Assembly (NCBI RefSeq): GCF_020733635.1
Contig: NZ_JAJFZL010000001.1
Span: forward strand, 3,596,001 to 3,660,000
From: Nocardia spumae
GTDB lineage: Bacteria > Actinomycetota > Actinomycetes > Mycobacteriales > Mycobacteriaceae
Reading direction: 5' to 3'
DNA: 64,000 nt
The position numbers were made by a program, and so were the translations under genes. Shown here piece by piece: positions 1 through 9,888 of this stretch (positions within the stretch are counted from its first letter, which is position 1; each line of letters opens with the position of its first letter). Below the pieces are notes generated by a model. That model was not told where the DNA came from. It was given only the letters and a program-made list of their open reading frames with translations, and searched no databases.

Positions 1-726
1 CAGTGCCACTGCCGCGCCCAGCAAATGCGCGATGCGTCTGCCCAGGGTTGCCGGGGCGACCACCAGGTAGGCCAAGCCCAGTGCCGGCAGCACCATCAGG
101 CCCTCGAGCATCTTGGCCAGGAAGGCGAAACCCAGCGCGACTCCGGCCAGCGCCAGCCAGCGCGGGTTCGCCCGGCCCAGGGCGCGGACGGTGCAGTAGG
201 CGGCCGCGGTCATCAGCAGCACCATCACCGCGTCCGGATTGTTGAACCGGAACATCAACGCCACCACCGGTGTCACGGCCAGCAGCAGCCCGGCCAGCAG
301 GCCCGCGCCACGACTGCCGGTCGCGCGGGTGATGGATGCGTACATCAGCGCGACCGCGCCGACCGCCATCACCGCCTGCGGAACCAGCATCGACGCACTG
401 GAGAAGCCGAACAGTTGCCCGGACAGCCCCATCACCCACTGGGAGACCGGAGGTTTGTCGACGGTGATGAAATTCGCCGGATCCAGCGATCCGAACAGCA
501 GGGCCTTCCAGTTCCGCGACCCCGACCAGGCCGCCGCGGCATAGAACCCGTTGCCCATCCCGTTGACGGTGATGTTCCACAGGTAGGCGGCCGCGGTGGC
601 CAGCAGCAGCAGCGCCAGGGCGATCCGGTCCCGGCGCCGCGGCGGCGGTAGTAGCCGCGAATCCGGTGGTGGAGGCGGAGATTCCGACGATACGGGCATG
701 GCGGTGTCGGCAGTCGTCACTGTCAC
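1..726 (-). CDS. GT39/ArnT-like membrane glycosyltransferase, C-terminus outside window
   Basis: The reverse strand is open from a GTG at 726 to the window edge, giving the first 242 residues. A proline-rich cytoplasmic head of about 30 residues is followed by a membrane segment (IALALLLLATAAAYLWNITV) and then the loop FITVDKPPVSQWVMGLSG. That Asp-Lys-Pro-Pro loop is the hallmark of actinobacterial ArnT-like family 39 transferases, which use polyprenyl-phosphate sugars at the outer face of the membrane. At least three more hydrophobic segments follow. GAGAGG 8 nt upstream supports GTG 726 over an in-frame GTG at 720. The sugar and acceptor cannot be told from this part. It follows the ketosynthase gene after an 83-nt gap on the same strand, so the two could share a transcript. 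Confidence 0.8.
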   Translation of the reverse strand, partial: MTVTTADTAMPVSSESPPPPPDSRLLPPPRRRDRIALALLLLATAAAYLWNITVNGMGNGFYAAAAWSGSRNWKALLFGSLDPANFITVDKPPVSQWVMGLSGQLFGFSSASMLVPQAVMAVGAVALMYASITRATGSRGAGLLAGLLLAVTPVVALMFRFNNPDAVMVLLMTAAAYCTVRALGRANPRWLALAGVALGFAFLAKMLEGLMVLPALGLAYLVVAPATLGRRIAHLLGAAVAL

Positions 727-809
727 CGCGGGAGCCTCTCAGCCGATCCGGTGACCACCCTGTCGGAAACCTTGGAGCTTTCTGTGAATGCCGCTCGCGG
801 CCGCCGCGA

Positions 810-2072
810 TCAGTACCGGCCGAACAGCACCGCCGCGTTGTGACCGCCGAACCCGAAGGAATTGTTCATCGCGAACTCGACATCGGCGTGGCGTGGCTTG
901 TCGTGCACGATGTCGAGGTCGACCTCGGGATCCTGGTTGTCGAGATTGAGCGTGGGCGGGATGACCTGATCGCGCAGGGTCAGAACCGAGATCGCGGCCT
1001 CGAGCGCGCCGACCGCGCCCACCGAATGGCCGAGCGCCGACTTGGGCGCGTAGACCGACGGATGTGTGCCGATGGCCGCGGCGATGCCCTTGGCCTCGGC
1101 GAGATCGCCGATCGAGGTGCCGGTGGCGTGGGCGTTGACGTGATCGACATCGGCGGCGGTGACGCCCGCGGTCTCGATCGCCCGCCGCATCGCCCGCGCG
1201 CAGCCCAGGCCCTCGGGGTCCGGTGCGACCAGGTGATAGCCGTCGGCGGTGAGTCCGGCGCCGAGCAGCCGGGCCAGCGGCGTCGCCCCGCGGGCCAGCG
1301 CGTGCTCTGCCGATTCCACCAGCAGCAGTGCCGCGGCCTCACCGAAGACGAAACCGTCGCGGTCGCGGTCGAACGGGCGCGACGCGCGTTCGGGCTCGTC
1401 GACTCGCGAACTCAGCGCCCGCGCCATGGTGAAGCCGGCGATCGCCATCGGATTGATGTAGCCCTCGACGCCGCCGGCGACGACCATATCCGCCTCGCCC
1501 AGCACGATCGAGCGCCAGGCGTGCACCAGGGCCTCGTTACCCGACGCGCACGCCGACACCGGGGTCACCAGGCTCGCCCGGGCGCCGATCTCGAGTCCGA
1601 CCACGCCGGAGACGCCGTTGGGCATGCTCATCGGCACCGCGAACGGTGAGACCTTGCGGTAGCCGTGCTCACGCATCGCGTCGTTCGCGTCGACGATGGT
1701 GTCGGCGCCGCCGAGTCCGGTGCCGATGCACACGCCCAGACGATCCTTGTCCACCTCGGGAGTGCCGGCGGTGTCCCACAGCCGCTTGCCCATGGCGTAC
1801 GACATCTGCTGGACGTAGCACATGCGACGCTTGCGAACCCGGTCCAGATCGCTGGTGGGGTCGTGAATCAGTTTGCCGCCGATGGCATTCGGCAGGTTGT
1901 GACGGGTGATGTCCTCGTCGGTGAGAACCTTGATGCCGCTGGTCCCGGAAAGCAGGGCCTGCCAGGTGCTCTCGGTGTCGGAGCCGATGGAGGTGGTGAT
2001 CTCCACGGCGGTGACGACTACTTCGCGGAACCCGCCGTTGCGGGTGCTGAAACTGGTGTCGAGCGTGCGCAC
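810..2072 (-). CDS. KasA/KasB-like beta-ketoacyl-ACP synthase II
   Basis: 420 residues, the usual size for mycobacterial KasA/KasB. It should condense malonyl-ACP with a growing acyl-ACP in FAS-II elongation, the pathway to meromycolic acids. The catalytic triad is visible: Cys175 in SACASG, His315 in NAHATGT and His349 in [13 protein letters not shown], with the C-terminal [10 protein letters not shown] glycine-rich loop. The segment [18 protein letters not shown] is typical of KasA. The start is a GTG. It stands alone, without the fabD, acpM or accD6 genes that accompany kasA/kasB in mycobacteria, so it may be an extra copy with its own substrate range. I cannot say whether it is KasA or KasB. 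Confidence 0.88.
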   Translation of the reverse strand: MRTLDTSFSTRNGGFREVVVTAVEITTSIGSDTESTWQALLSGTSGIKVLTDEDITRHNLPNAIGGKLIHDPTSDLDRVRKRRMCYVQQMSYAMGKRLWDTAGTPEVDKDRLGVCIGTGLGGADTIVDANDAMREHGYRKVSPFAVPMSMPNGVSGVVGLEIGARASLVTPVSACASGNEALVHAWRSIVLGEADMVVAGGVEGYINPMAIAGFTMARALSSRVDEPERASRPFDRDRDGFVFGEAAALLLVESAEHALARGATPLARLLGAGLTADGYHLVAPDPEGLGCARAMRRAIETAGVTAADVDHVNAHATGTSIGDLAEAKGIAAAIGTHPSVYAPKSALGHSVGAVGALEAAISVLTLRDQVIPPTLNLDNQDPEVDLDIVHDKPRHADVEFAMNNSFGFGGHNAAVLFGRY

Positions 2073-2342
2073 GTTCGTCGATTCCTCACTGTCGGTCCCT
2101 CTGATCCCCAGACACGAAACGGCCGCACCCGCGCGGCCGCCGGTGACCTCGCCGTCGCCGGTGCCGTCCCGCCGTCGACCGGCAGGCGGTGCGCCTCGGT
2201 CAGCCTAGCCCCCCGCGGCCCGCGCGAGGGCCGGTCCGAGGGGATGCCAGCAGTTAACCGGTGGCGTACCGTTGAATGTCACGGATGTTTGCTCCGTACA
2301 CGGCGCGAGCGTCCGGGCCGGGCTAGGGAAGGGGTGCCCGAG

Positions 2343-2615
2343 ATGAACATTCACGCTGTACACGAGATCTTTACTGCTCAGCTGGACAATGTCGGGCCAC
2401 AGGCTCCACCGGGGACGGGGGTGACGCGGGTCGTGTTGCGCAATCTGCTCTGGCTGCATTTGCTGGCGACCCTTGTCGCGGTCGGTTGCTGGATTCATCT
2501 GGCCGCTCGGCGCGGTGTGGCGCGGGCCAAGGTGTCGAGTGTGGCCGTGGGCGTGCTGATTCTGGGGCTTGCCACCGCGGGGGCCGGTGAGATTCTCGGC
2601 GCGGCGATGCATTGA
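2343..2615 (+). CDS. small two-helix membrane protein, unknown function
   Basis: 90 residues. Two hydrophobic stretches (about residues 30-49, LRNLLWLHLLATLVAVGCWI, and 63-83, VAVGVLILGLATAGAGEIL) flank a short Arg/Lys-rich loop, which suggests a hairpin in the cytoplasmic membrane. The ATG has GGGAAGGGG just upstream; the frame is open further upstream but without a better start. It lies between the divergent ketosynthase and a monooxygenase read in the same direction about 100 nt downstream. I do not recognise the family. Confidence 0.55.
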   Translation: MNIHAVHEIFTAQLDNVGPQAPPGTGVTRVVLRNLLWLHLLATLVAVGCWIHLAARRGVARAKVSSVAVGVLILGLATAGAGEILGAAMH

Positions 2616-2712
2616 CCGCCCCGCGCCTAGACGTAACCAGAAATAACACGTAATCTTCGGGTATCCGGACGGCGAGGTCCGGGCTTCACATTCGGACGAA
2701 ACGGATACCTCA

Positions 2713-4212
2713 ATGGCGCGGCATGTCGACGTGTTGATCATCGGTGCGGGACTGTCCGGAATCGGGATGGCCTGCCATCTCAGCCGGGAGAACACCGGAC
2801 GCAGCTACGCGATCCTCGAACGGCGTGACGCGGTCGGCGGCACCTGGGACCTGTTCCGCTACCCGGGCATCCGCTCGGACTCCGACATGCTCACCTTCGG
2901 CTACGGATTCCGGCCGTGGCTGGGCACCAAGGTCCTCGCCGACGGCCCGCACATCCGCCAGTACATCGCCGAAACCGCCGAGGAGTACGGCGTCACCCGC
3001 CATATCCGATTCGGCCGCAAGGTCGTGACCGCGAGCTGGTCGAGTGCCGAGCAGCTGTGGAGCACCCAGGCCGTCGACGAGCGCACCGGCGATACCGAGA
3101 CCTACACCAGCAATTTCCTGGTCGGCTGCACCGGCTACTACGACTACGACAAGGGCTTCCGGCCCGAGTTCCCCGGTGAGGAGAACTTCGCCGGCCGGAT
3201 CGTGCATCCGCAGCACTGGCCCGAGGACCTGGACTACCGGGGCAAGCGGGTCGTGGTGATCGGCAGCGGCGCCACCGCGATCACACTCGTGCCCGCCATG
3301 AGCGAGGACGCCGCACACGTCACCATGCTGCAGCGCTCGCCCACCTACATCGCCCCGCTACCGGCCGACGATCCCGTCGCGGTCGGCATGCAGAAGGCCA
3401 AGCTGCCCGCCGCGCTGGCCTACAAAACGGGCCGAGCCCGCAATATCGCGCTGCAGCGGGCCAGTTTCGCGCTCTCGCGCAGCAATCCGGCGCTCTCGCG
3501 CAAGCTGCTGCTGCAGGCCGTGCGCCTGGCAGTCGGGCCGGACGTCGACATGCGTCACTTCAGCCCCAGCTACAACCCCTGGGATCAGCGGCTGTGCATC
3601 GTTCCCAACGGTGATCTGTTCCGGGTGTTGCGCAGCGGGCGGGCCTCGATCGTCACCGATCGCATCGCCTCGTTCACCGAAACCGGCATCCGCCTGGAAT
3701 CGGGGGAGGAACTGCCCGCCGACATTGTGATCAGCGCGACCGGTCTCAACATCCAGATGCTGGGCGGGGCGAGTCTCGAGGTCGACGGTGAGGCGCTGGC
3801 CACCCGGGACCTGGTGGCCTACAAGGGCGCGCTGATGAGCGGGCTGCCCAACGCCATGATGATCATCGGCTACACCAACGCCTCGTGGACCTTGAAGGCG
3901 GATCTGGCCGCGGAATACTTCTGCCGGCTGCTCAATCACATGAAGGCGCGCGGCTATTCGACCTTCGTCGCGGTCGCCGAAGAAGCCGACCGGGCGCCCG
4001 AATCGATGATGGGCGGCGCGCTGACCTCCGGATACATCGCCCGTGGTGACGCGGTGATGCCGCGGCAGGGCCGCCGCGGCCCGTGGAAGGTCATCAACAA
4101 TTACTACCGCGACCGCGCACTGCTGCGTAAAGCCGACCTCGAAGACGGCATTCTGCGCTTCGGCACCCGTTCGACGGCCGCTCGCCCGGCCGCCGAATCC
4201 CGTTCCGCCTGA
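2713..4212 (+). CDS. EthA/MymA-like FAD-dependent Baeyer-Villiger monooxygenase
   Basis: 499 residues. An N-terminal FAD Rossmann motif (IIGAGLSGIG, residues 9-18) is followed by GTWDLFRYPGIRSDSDM, a segment I recognise from mycobacterial EthA and MymA. The Baeyer-Villiger fingerprint FxGxxxHxxxW is present as FAGRIVHPQHW and leads into a second Rossmann motif for NADPH (VVVIGSGATA). Such enzymes insert oxygen next to ketones; EthA also activates thioamide drugs such as ethionamide. The substrate here is unknown. Mycobacterial MymA sits in an acid-induced lipid-modifying operon, but the neighbours here differ. Confidence 0.88.
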   Translation: MARHVDVLIIGAGLSGIGMACHLSRENTGRSYAILERRDAVGGTWDLFRYPGIRSDSDMLTFGYGFRPWLGTKVLADGPHIRQYIAETAEEYGVTRHIRFGRKVVTASWSSAEQLWSTQAVDERTGDTETYTSNFLVGCTGYYDYDKGFRPEFPGEENFAGRIVHPQHWPEDLDYRGKRVVVIGSGATAITLVPAMSEDAAHVTMLQRSPTYIAPLPADDPVAVGMQKAKLPAALAYKTGRARNIALQRASFALSRSNPALSRKLLLQAVRLAVGPDVDMRHFSPSYNPWDQRLCIVPNGDLFRVLRSGRASIVTDRIASFTETGIRLESGEELPADIVISATGLNIQMLGGASLEVDGEALATRDLVAYKGALMSGLPNAMMIIGYTNASWTLKADLAAEYFCRLLNHMKARGYSTFVAVAEEADRAPESMMGGALTSGYIARGDAVMPRQGRRGPWKVINNYYRDRALLRKADLEDGILRFGTRSTAARPAAESRSA

Positions 4213-4233
4213 ATATCTTCCGGCGCAATCCCT

Positions 4234-4268
4234 CGTCCGGTCGTGGCGCGCACGGCCCCGACCGGACG
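4234..4268. terminator. bidirectional hairpin between convergent genes
   Basis: CGTCCGGTCG (4234-4243) and CGACCGGACG (4259-4268) are perfect inverted repeats with a 15-nt loop, in the 67-nt gap between the monooxygenase stop and the hypX-like stop. There is no T-tract, as is common for actinobacterial terminators. Confidence 0.5.
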
Positions 4269-4279
4269 GCACGGGCGAA

Positions 4280-5974
4280 TCAGCCCAGCAGATACGCCGG
4301 GGTCGCCAACGGCTTGACCCCCGCGACGAACTCGTAACGCAGCCGCCGGTAGGGCTCGTCGGGCGCGAAGAAGTTGCGATGCATATGCGCGAGCTCTTCG
4401 GACCGGTACTCGGCCAGTGGCCGCACCGCCTCGTCGGCCGCCCGCCGCTGTTTCTTGGCCAGCAGCAGATTCTCGAGCTCGGGTGCGGCGGCGAGGTTTT
4501 CGGCCTCGCGGCGAACCTGATCGCGGAACTGGGTGGTCGATCCACCGAAGACCTTGTCCACCAGTCCGATCGACGCGGCGGCGCGCGCCCCGACCGGCAA
4601 TGTCCGGGTGGTGAGCCGCTCGGCGACCTCGGCACCGACCCGCTGCGGCAGCGTGTAGGTCCAATACTCCGATCCGTGCAGGCCCATCAGCCGGTAATGC
4701 GGATTGAGCACCGCCGACTCCCGGCACCACACATGATCGGCCGCCAGCGCCAGCATCACCCCGCCGGCGGCGGCGTTACCCGCCAGGGCGGCGATCACGA
4801 GTGTGTCGGTGGTGGTGAGGATCGCCTCCACCAGATCGTTCATCGCGTTGATGTTGCGCCACGACTCCTCGGCCGGATCGGCCGCCGCCTCGATGACATT
4901 GAGATGGATGCCGTTGGAGAAGAAGTCGCGCTGTGGGCCGAGTACCAGCACCTCCACCGGCCGGGCGCAGGCATCACGATAGGCGGCCAGCAGCCGCCGG
5001 CACTGCCGGGTGTCCATCGCCCCACCGGCGAAGGCGAATTCGAGATAGCCGACACCGGCCTCCTCGCGGTAGCGCAGCTCCGACCAGGTGTCGCGGACCG
5101 CGGCCTCGGCGGAGGAGACCCCGACCTCGGGCACCCCGGCCGGCAGATCGGAGCCCAGCGCGTCGGCGGCCGGCATCTTGAACGTCACCGGACCACCGGG
5201 CACCCGGCGCGGGCGCAACTGCGGCAACCACACCGCGCCGTCGACGGTCGCGCGGCAGATCGCGCCGTCACGGGTGGCGATCACCGCGCCCGGCTCACCG
5301 CGCAGTCGATCCTCGTAGTGGCCGCCGTGGATGAAATACTCGCGGCCGAACAGCGCGTCGAGTACGCCCGGTTGCGAATCGGCGGCACGCAGGGTGCGCA
5401 GCACCGTGGCGGTATCGGCACGAGCCCAATCGATGCGCCGCACCTGCTGGGTCAGAAACGGGCGCAGCTGCCCGGTCACATCGTGACGGCCGTAGTCCAG
5501 GGGTTCGGGCACGTAATCGCCGGATTCGAAACGACGCACCGCCGTCAGCACCGCCGCCACCGCGGCATCGGAGACCTCGTTGCGATAGAGCTCGCTCTTA
5601 CCGCACTGGGCCACATCGAAATTCACCGACGCCCAGATCGGGCCGGCGTCCATCTCGGCGACCGCCTGCAGCACCGTCACACCCCACCGGGTGGCGCCCT
5701 CGGTGATCGCCCAGTCCAGTGACGACGGGCCGCGATCGCCCATCGGGCCCGGATGCACGATGAACACCGGATAGGTGGTCCACACATCCTCGGGGATCGC
5801 GGTGGTCAGCATCGGCGCCAGAATCAGATCCGGCCGAAAACGTGCCACCCGGGCGCGCAGCAGATCCTCACCGAGCGCGAGCTCGACACCGATCTCGTGA
5901 TCGCATTCGCGCAATTCGGCATGCACTCGCTGGGTGAGACTGTTGAATGCGCTGGCGACCAACAGGATGCGCAC
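4280..5974 (-). CDS. hypX: HypX/HoxX-like hydrogenase maturation protein
   Basis: 564 residues. The N-terminal half resembles formyl-tetrahydrofolate transferases (VHPGPMGDRGPSSLDWAI is the conserved pocket). The C-terminal half is crotonase-like and carries the HypX segments LAGNAAAGGVMLALAADHVW and YRLMGLHGSEYWTYTLP. HypX makes the active-site CO ligand of aerobically matured [NiFe]-hydrogenases from N10-formyl-tetrahydrofolate. GGAGG lies 8 nt before GTG 5974, giving MRILLVASAF, the usual N-terminus; an upstream in-frame GTG at 6013 has no such site. No hydrogenase structural gene and no hypA-F is within the window, so the partner must be elsewhere or the protein does something else. Confidence 0.82.
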   Translation of the reverse strand: MRILLVASAFNSLTQRVHAELRECDHEIGVELALGEDLLRARVARFRPDLILAPMLTTAIPEDVWTTYPVFIVHPGPMGDRGPSSLDWAITEGATRWGVTVLQAVAEMDAGPIWASVNFDVAQCGKSELYRNEVSDAAVAAVLTAVRRFESGDYVPEPLDYGRHDVTGQLRPFLTQQVRRIDWARADTATVLRTLRAADSQPGVLDALFGREYFIHGGHYEDRLRGEPGAVIATRDGAICRATVDGAVWLPQLRPRRVPGGPVTFKMPAADALGSDLPAGVPEVGVSSAEAAVRDTWSELRYREEAGVGYLEFAFAGGAMDTRQCRRLLAAYRDACARPVEVLVLGPQRDFFSNGIHLNVIEAAADPAEESWRNINAMNDLVEAILTTTDTLVIAALAGNAAAGGVMLALAADHVWCRESAVLNPHYRLMGLHGSEYWTYTLPQRVGAEVAERLTTRTLPVGARAAASIGLVDKVFGGSTTQFRDQVRREAENLAAAPELENLLLAKKQRRAADEAVRPLAEYRSEELAHMHRNFFAPDEPYRRLRYEFVAGVKPLATPAYLLG

Positions 5975-6084
5975 GGGTTCGTCCTCCATCAGGCTGTAAC
6001 GTCGACCCCTCACCGTCCCCGAGGAATCGTTCGCCTTCCGAAACTAGCCTTCGCACCGCCCGGGCGCATATCCGGTGGTGCGGA

Positions 6085-7419
6085 TCAGTGCCCGACGGTC
6101 AGCGGATCGGCGCAACTGGCCGGCAGATCGACCAGTGAACACGTCACCGGTTCCCGGGTGGGACGGTAATCGGCGGGCATTCCGCCGTCGCGGGTGATCG
6201 CACGATAGGCCTCGACGGCGTCGGTGGGACGGCGGGTCAACCCGGGATCGGCCAGCACATCGACGGTGTACAGTCCGAAACGCGGTGTGTAGCTGCCCCA
6301 TTCGTAGTTGTCGGTGACCGACCAGTAGTTGTAGCCGATGACGTTCATACCGTCGTTGCGGGCGCGCTGGATCCAGTACACGGTGTCGCGCAGATCGTCA
6401 CCGCGGGTGTAACCGTCGGCGCGGGGCGCGCCGTTCTCGGTCGGCATTCCGTTCTCCACGATGTACAGCGGTTTTCCGGGAAAGCGGCGCGAATAGTATT
6501 CCAGCGCATAGTAGATGCCCTCGGGCTGCAACGGCATCTTCCACAGCTGCTTGGTATCGCCGGGGGACAGGCGGGTCAGGTCCTGCGGCGTGTGGCCGTA
6601 GTAGAAGTCGATGCCGACATAGTCGAGTTTCGCGGCGATGGCGTCGATCATCGGGCCGTTGACCACCGGTTCGGCACTACCCACGACATAGGCCAGGTTA
6701 CTGGTCACCATGGCACCGGGCTGCGCGCGGTGGATGTCGTCGTAGATGGTGTTGTGCGCCTGGGCGAGCCGCCGCTGCATGAGCGGAACGGCGGCGGGCG
6801 ACAATCCGCCGTTGGTGGTTTCGTTGACGACGTAGAACGCGGGCTCGTTGAAGGTCACCCAGAGCGGATTGCGCGCGGCGTAACGCTGTACCACTGTGCG
6901 CGCGTTGGCCAGCCAGTCGTCGAGCATCGCCGGATGGGCCCAGCCGCCGCGTTCGGCGGCCCAGCCCGGATACACCCAGTGGTCCAGGGTCAGCATGGGG
7001 CGGATACCGTGCGCGGCCATGGTGTCGAGAACGCTGTCGTAGAAGGCGAATCCGGCTTCGTCCCATTCGCCGGGGCGAGGCTGTACCCGGGCCCATTCCA
7101 CACTGATCCGATACACGCCGACGCCGAGCCCGGCGGCCAATGCGATATCGGAGCGGTAGCGGTGGTAGAAATCGACCGCGTCGCCGTACCGGTCGTAATC
7201 GGGGTGGGCCTCGACATAGCGGGTCCAATTGCTGTCGGGTGCATGGCCTTCGCATTGGAATCCGGCGCTGGCAACACCCCACAGGAAATCGGCGCCCAGT
7301 CCCGGGACCGTGGCCGGCGTCGCCGGACGCGCCTGGGCGAGGACCGCGGGGCCGGCCAGTGCGGCGACGGTTCCGGCGGCGAACAGACCGAAAACCCGGC
7401 GGCGGCTGAGGTTGCGCAT
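6085..7419 (-). CDS. secreted family GH1 beta-glycosidase
   Basis: 444 residues with a twin-arginine signal (SRRRVFGLFAAGTVAALAGP) and probable cleavage after the Ala-rich stretch near residue 30. The mature part is a GH1 TIM barrel: acid/base Glu192 in TFNEPAF and nucleophile Glu322 in IVENGMPTENG. Both catalytic glutamates are present, so it should hydrolyse beta-glycosides outside the cell. The order WGVASAGFQCEG, RISVEWARVQP, NEP, ENG and the WSVTDNYEW segment follow the family. GAGGAG lies 5-6 nt before the ATG. It is read toward the hypX-like gene after 110 nt, with no evident functional link. Confidence 0.87.
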   Translation of the reverse strand: MRNLSRRRVFGLFAAGTVAALAGPAVLAQARPATPATVPGLGADFLWGVASAGFQCEGHAPDSNWTRYVEAHPDYDRYGDAVDFYHRYRSDIALAAGLGVGVYRISVEWARVQPRPGEWDEAGFAFYDSVLDTMAAHGIRPMLTLDHWVYPGWAAERGGWAHPAMLDDWLANARTVVQRYAARNPLWVTFNEPAFYVVNETTNGGLSPAAVPLMQRRLAQAHNTIYDDIHRAQPGAMVTSNLAYVVGSAEPVVNGPMIDAIAAKLDYVGIDFYYGHTPQDLTRLSPGDTKQLWKMPLQPEGIYYALEYYSRRFPGKPLYIVENGMPTENGAPRADGYTRGDDLRDTVYWIQRARNDGMNVIGYNYWSVTDNYEWGSYTPRFGLYTVDVLADPGLTRRPTDAVEAYRAITRDGGMPADYRPTREPVTCSLVDLPASCADPLTVGH

Positions 7420-7579
7420 CGAACTCCTCGGTATCTGGTGCGGACGTGGTCGGCATTCCCGGCAACGCTAACCCCGGCCACCGCTGACGCGCGGCCGGAC
7501 GTGGCGCAGTCATTCTGACCCCCAATTGGGCGAGTGTCCAGGTGTTGGGAATTCGTTCGCCGGTGCCGGTTCCCGCGGT

Positions 7580-7585
7580 TAGGCT
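7580..7585 (+). promoter_or_regulatory. -10 box of a leaderless promoter
   Basis: TAGGCT ends 6 nt before ATG 7592, so transcription would start at or next to the A of the start codon. There is no ribosome binding site. Spacing is as in known actinobacterial leaderless genes. Confidence 0.45.
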
Positions 7586-7591
7586 CGGAAC

Positions 7592-9883
7592 ATGGCCACG
7601 CATATGACGCATTGGGGAGCGTTCGACGCCGACAGCGACGGTCACCGGCTATTCGATGTGCGGCCGTGGCCGGGGGATCCGGAACCGACACCCCTGATCG
7701 GCAATGTGGCCTCGGCACAACATCATCCGACTCGCATCGACCGTCCCCACATCCGCAAATCGTGGCTGGAGAACGGTCCGGGCGCACCGGGACGGGGGAC
7801 CGGACCGTTCGTCGCCGTGTCCTGGGACCGCGCCCTGGATCTACTCGGCGGCGAATTGCGGCGTGTCTACACCGATCACGGCGCCGAGGCCGTCTACGGC
7901 GGGTCCTACGGCTGGGCCAGTGCCGGACGTTTCCATCACGCGCAGAGCCAGCTGCACCGATTCCTCAACTGCTTGGGCGGATACGTTCGTCACGTCAACA
8001 GTTACAGCTTGGGGACCTCCACGGTCCTGCTGCCCTATGTCCTGGGTGATCTGTTCGCACTGATGGGGCGGTTCACCGCCAAATCGGTGATCGCCGAACA
8101 CACCGAACTGGTGGTCGCCTTCGGCGGCATCTCACCGAAGAACGCCGCGGTCAACCCGGGCGGCGTCTCGCGCCATCACACTCACGACTGGCTCGCGCGG
8201 GCACACGAGCGCGGCTGCCGCTTCGTCACCGTCACCCCGCTGCGCGACGACATCTCCGCGTCGGCGCACGCGGAGTGGATCACCCCGCGTCCCGGCACCG
8301 ATGCCGCGCTCATGCTGGCCTTGGCGCAGGTACTCGACGCCGACGGACTGGCCGACACGGACTTCCTGCGATCACACACCGTCGGATACGAGCCGTTCGC
8401 GCACTACCTGCGCGGCACCACCGACGGTGTGGTCAAGGATCCGCGATGGGCCGCGGCGATCACCGGCGTACCCGCCGATCGCATTCGCGCGCTGGCGCAC
8501 GAGATGGCCGCCGCCCGCACCCTGATCACGGTGAGCTGGTCACTGCAGCGCGCGCGATACGGCGAGCAGCCGACCTGGCTCGGTGTGGTGCTGGCCGCGA
8601 TGCTCGGCCAGATCGGCTTGCCCGGAGCAGGTTTCGGGCACGGGTACGGATCCGCGGCCGGTATCGGCGAACCCACCCGCACCGTGCCGCTGCCACGGCT
8701 GCCGCAGGGCGCCAACCCCATCGACCGCTACATACCCGTGGCGCGTATCGCCGATATGCTGCTGCACCCCGGCGAAACCTTTCGCTACAACGGACAACAC
8801 CTGCGCTACCCCGATATCCGGCTGATCTACTGGGCCGGCGGCAATCCCTTCCATCATCATCAGGATCTGGCGCGGCTGCGGCGCGCGTTCGAGCGACCCG
8901 ACACCGTGGTCGTACACGACTCGTTCTGGACCGCCACCGCCCGCCACGCCGACATCGTCCTGCCGGCCACCATGTCCATCGAGCGCGACGATTTCGGCAC
9001 CGGCGACAACGACGGGTTCCTGTGGCCGATGCCGGCCCTGACCCGACCGCACGGCCAAGCACGCGACGATTACGCCATTCTGGCCGAACTGTCCGAACGG
9101 CTGGGCACGGGTAAGGAATTCACCGAAGGCCGCACCACCGAGGAATGGCTGTCGCACCTGTACCGGCAGTGGCTGGCCGACCTCGCGGATCGGGGCCGGC
9201 AGTTCCCGGACTTCGAGGAATTCTGGTCCGGTCCGGGCCTCGAGTTGCCGGTGGCCGATCCGCCGCAGGTGGCGTTCGCCGATTTCCGCGCCGACCCCGA
9301 ACGCTATCCACTGGCCACCCCGACCGGACGGATCGAGATCTCCTCCGACACCATCACCGGCTACGACCTTCCCGACTGCCCGGGACATCCGGTATGGATC
9401 GAACCCGACGAATGGCTGGGTGGCGCTGCCGCACAACGTTTTCCGCTCCAGCTGGTCGCCAATCAGCCGCGCACGAAACTGCACAGCCAGCTCGATATCG
9501 GTGCTCACAGCCGATCGGTGAAGATCCACGACCGCGAACCGGTGCGCCTGCACCCGTCCGAAGCGCACACCCGGGGCCTGACCGGCGGCGATATCGTCCG
9601 GCTGTTCAACGATCGGGGATCATGCCTGGCCGGGCTGATCGTCGACGACGCCGTCGCACCCGGAGTCGCGCAACTGTCGACCGGCGCCTGGTACGACCCC
9701 GACCCCGACGATCCGTCCTTCTGCCGGCACGGTAACCCGAACGTACTCACCGCCGATCGCCCGTCCTCCACCCTCAGCCAGGGCAGTGTCGGCCAACTCG
9801 CCCTGGTGCAGCTGGAGGCCTATCGCGGTGAGCTGCCCGCACTGTCGGTCGTGCACGCCCCGGAGATCGAGCCCGAACAGTGA
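7592..9883 (+). CDS. BisC/TorZ-like molybdopterin-guanine-dinucleotide oxidoreductase
   Basis: 763 residues, the size and order of the DMSO-reductase family type III enzymes (biotin sulfoxide reductase, TMAO/DMSO reductases). The N-terminus lacks the Cys motif for a [4Fe-4S] cluster. GGSYGWASAGRFHHAQSQ carries the Ser expected to bind molybdenum. VVHDSFWTATARHADIVLPAT and the C-terminal molydopterin domain (VANQPRTKLHSQLD) complete the fold. There is no Tat signal, so it should act in the cytoplasm like BisC, reducing oxidised biotin or methionine sulfoxide with electrons from NADPH or a thioredoxin-like donor. The substrate is inferred. A second possible ATG at 7604 would shorten it by four residues. 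Confidence 0.83.
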   Translation: MATHMTHWGAFDADSDGHRLFDVRPWPGDPEPTPLIGNVASAQHHPTRIDRPHIRKSWLENGPGAPGRGTGPFVAVSWDRALDLLGGELRRVYTDHGAEAVYGGSYGWASAGRFHHAQSQLHRFLNCLGGYVRHVNSYSLGTSTVLLPYVLGDLFALMGRFTAKSVIAEHTELVVAFGGISPKNAAVNPGGVSRHHTHDWLARAHERGCRFVTVTPLRDDISASAHAEWITPRPGTDAALMLALAQVLDADGLADTDFLRSHTVGYEPFAHYLRGTTDGVVKDPRWAAAITGVPADRIRALAHEMAAARTLITVSWSLQRARYGEQPTWLGVVLAAMLGQIGLPGAGFGHGYGSAAGIGEPTRTVPLPRLPQGANPIDRYIPVARIADMLLHPGETFRYNGQHLRYPDIRLIYWAGGNPFHHHQDLARLRRAFERPDTVVVHDSFWTATARHADIVLPATMSIERDDFGTGDNDGFLWPMPALTRPHGQARDDYAILAELSERLGTGKEFTEGRTTEEWLSHLYRQWLADLADRGRQFPDFEEFWSGPGLELPVADPPQVAFADFRADPERYPLATPTGRIEISSDTITGYDLPDCPGHPVWIEPDEWLGGAAAQRFPLQLVANQPRTKLHSQLDIGAHSRSVKIHDREPVRLHPSEAHTRGLTGGDIVRLFNDRGSCLAGLIVDDAVAPGVAQLSTGAWYDPDPDDPSFCRHGNPNVLTADRPSSTLSQGSVGQLALVQLEAYRGELPALSVVHAPEIEPEQ

Positions 9884-9888
9884 GCGGA

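Noticed and set aside
3..651. Long forward-strand open frames over the first 650 nt
   Set aside because: They are Arg/Gln/Pro-rich and lie opposite the GT39-like gene whose protein shows membrane segments and the DKPP loop.
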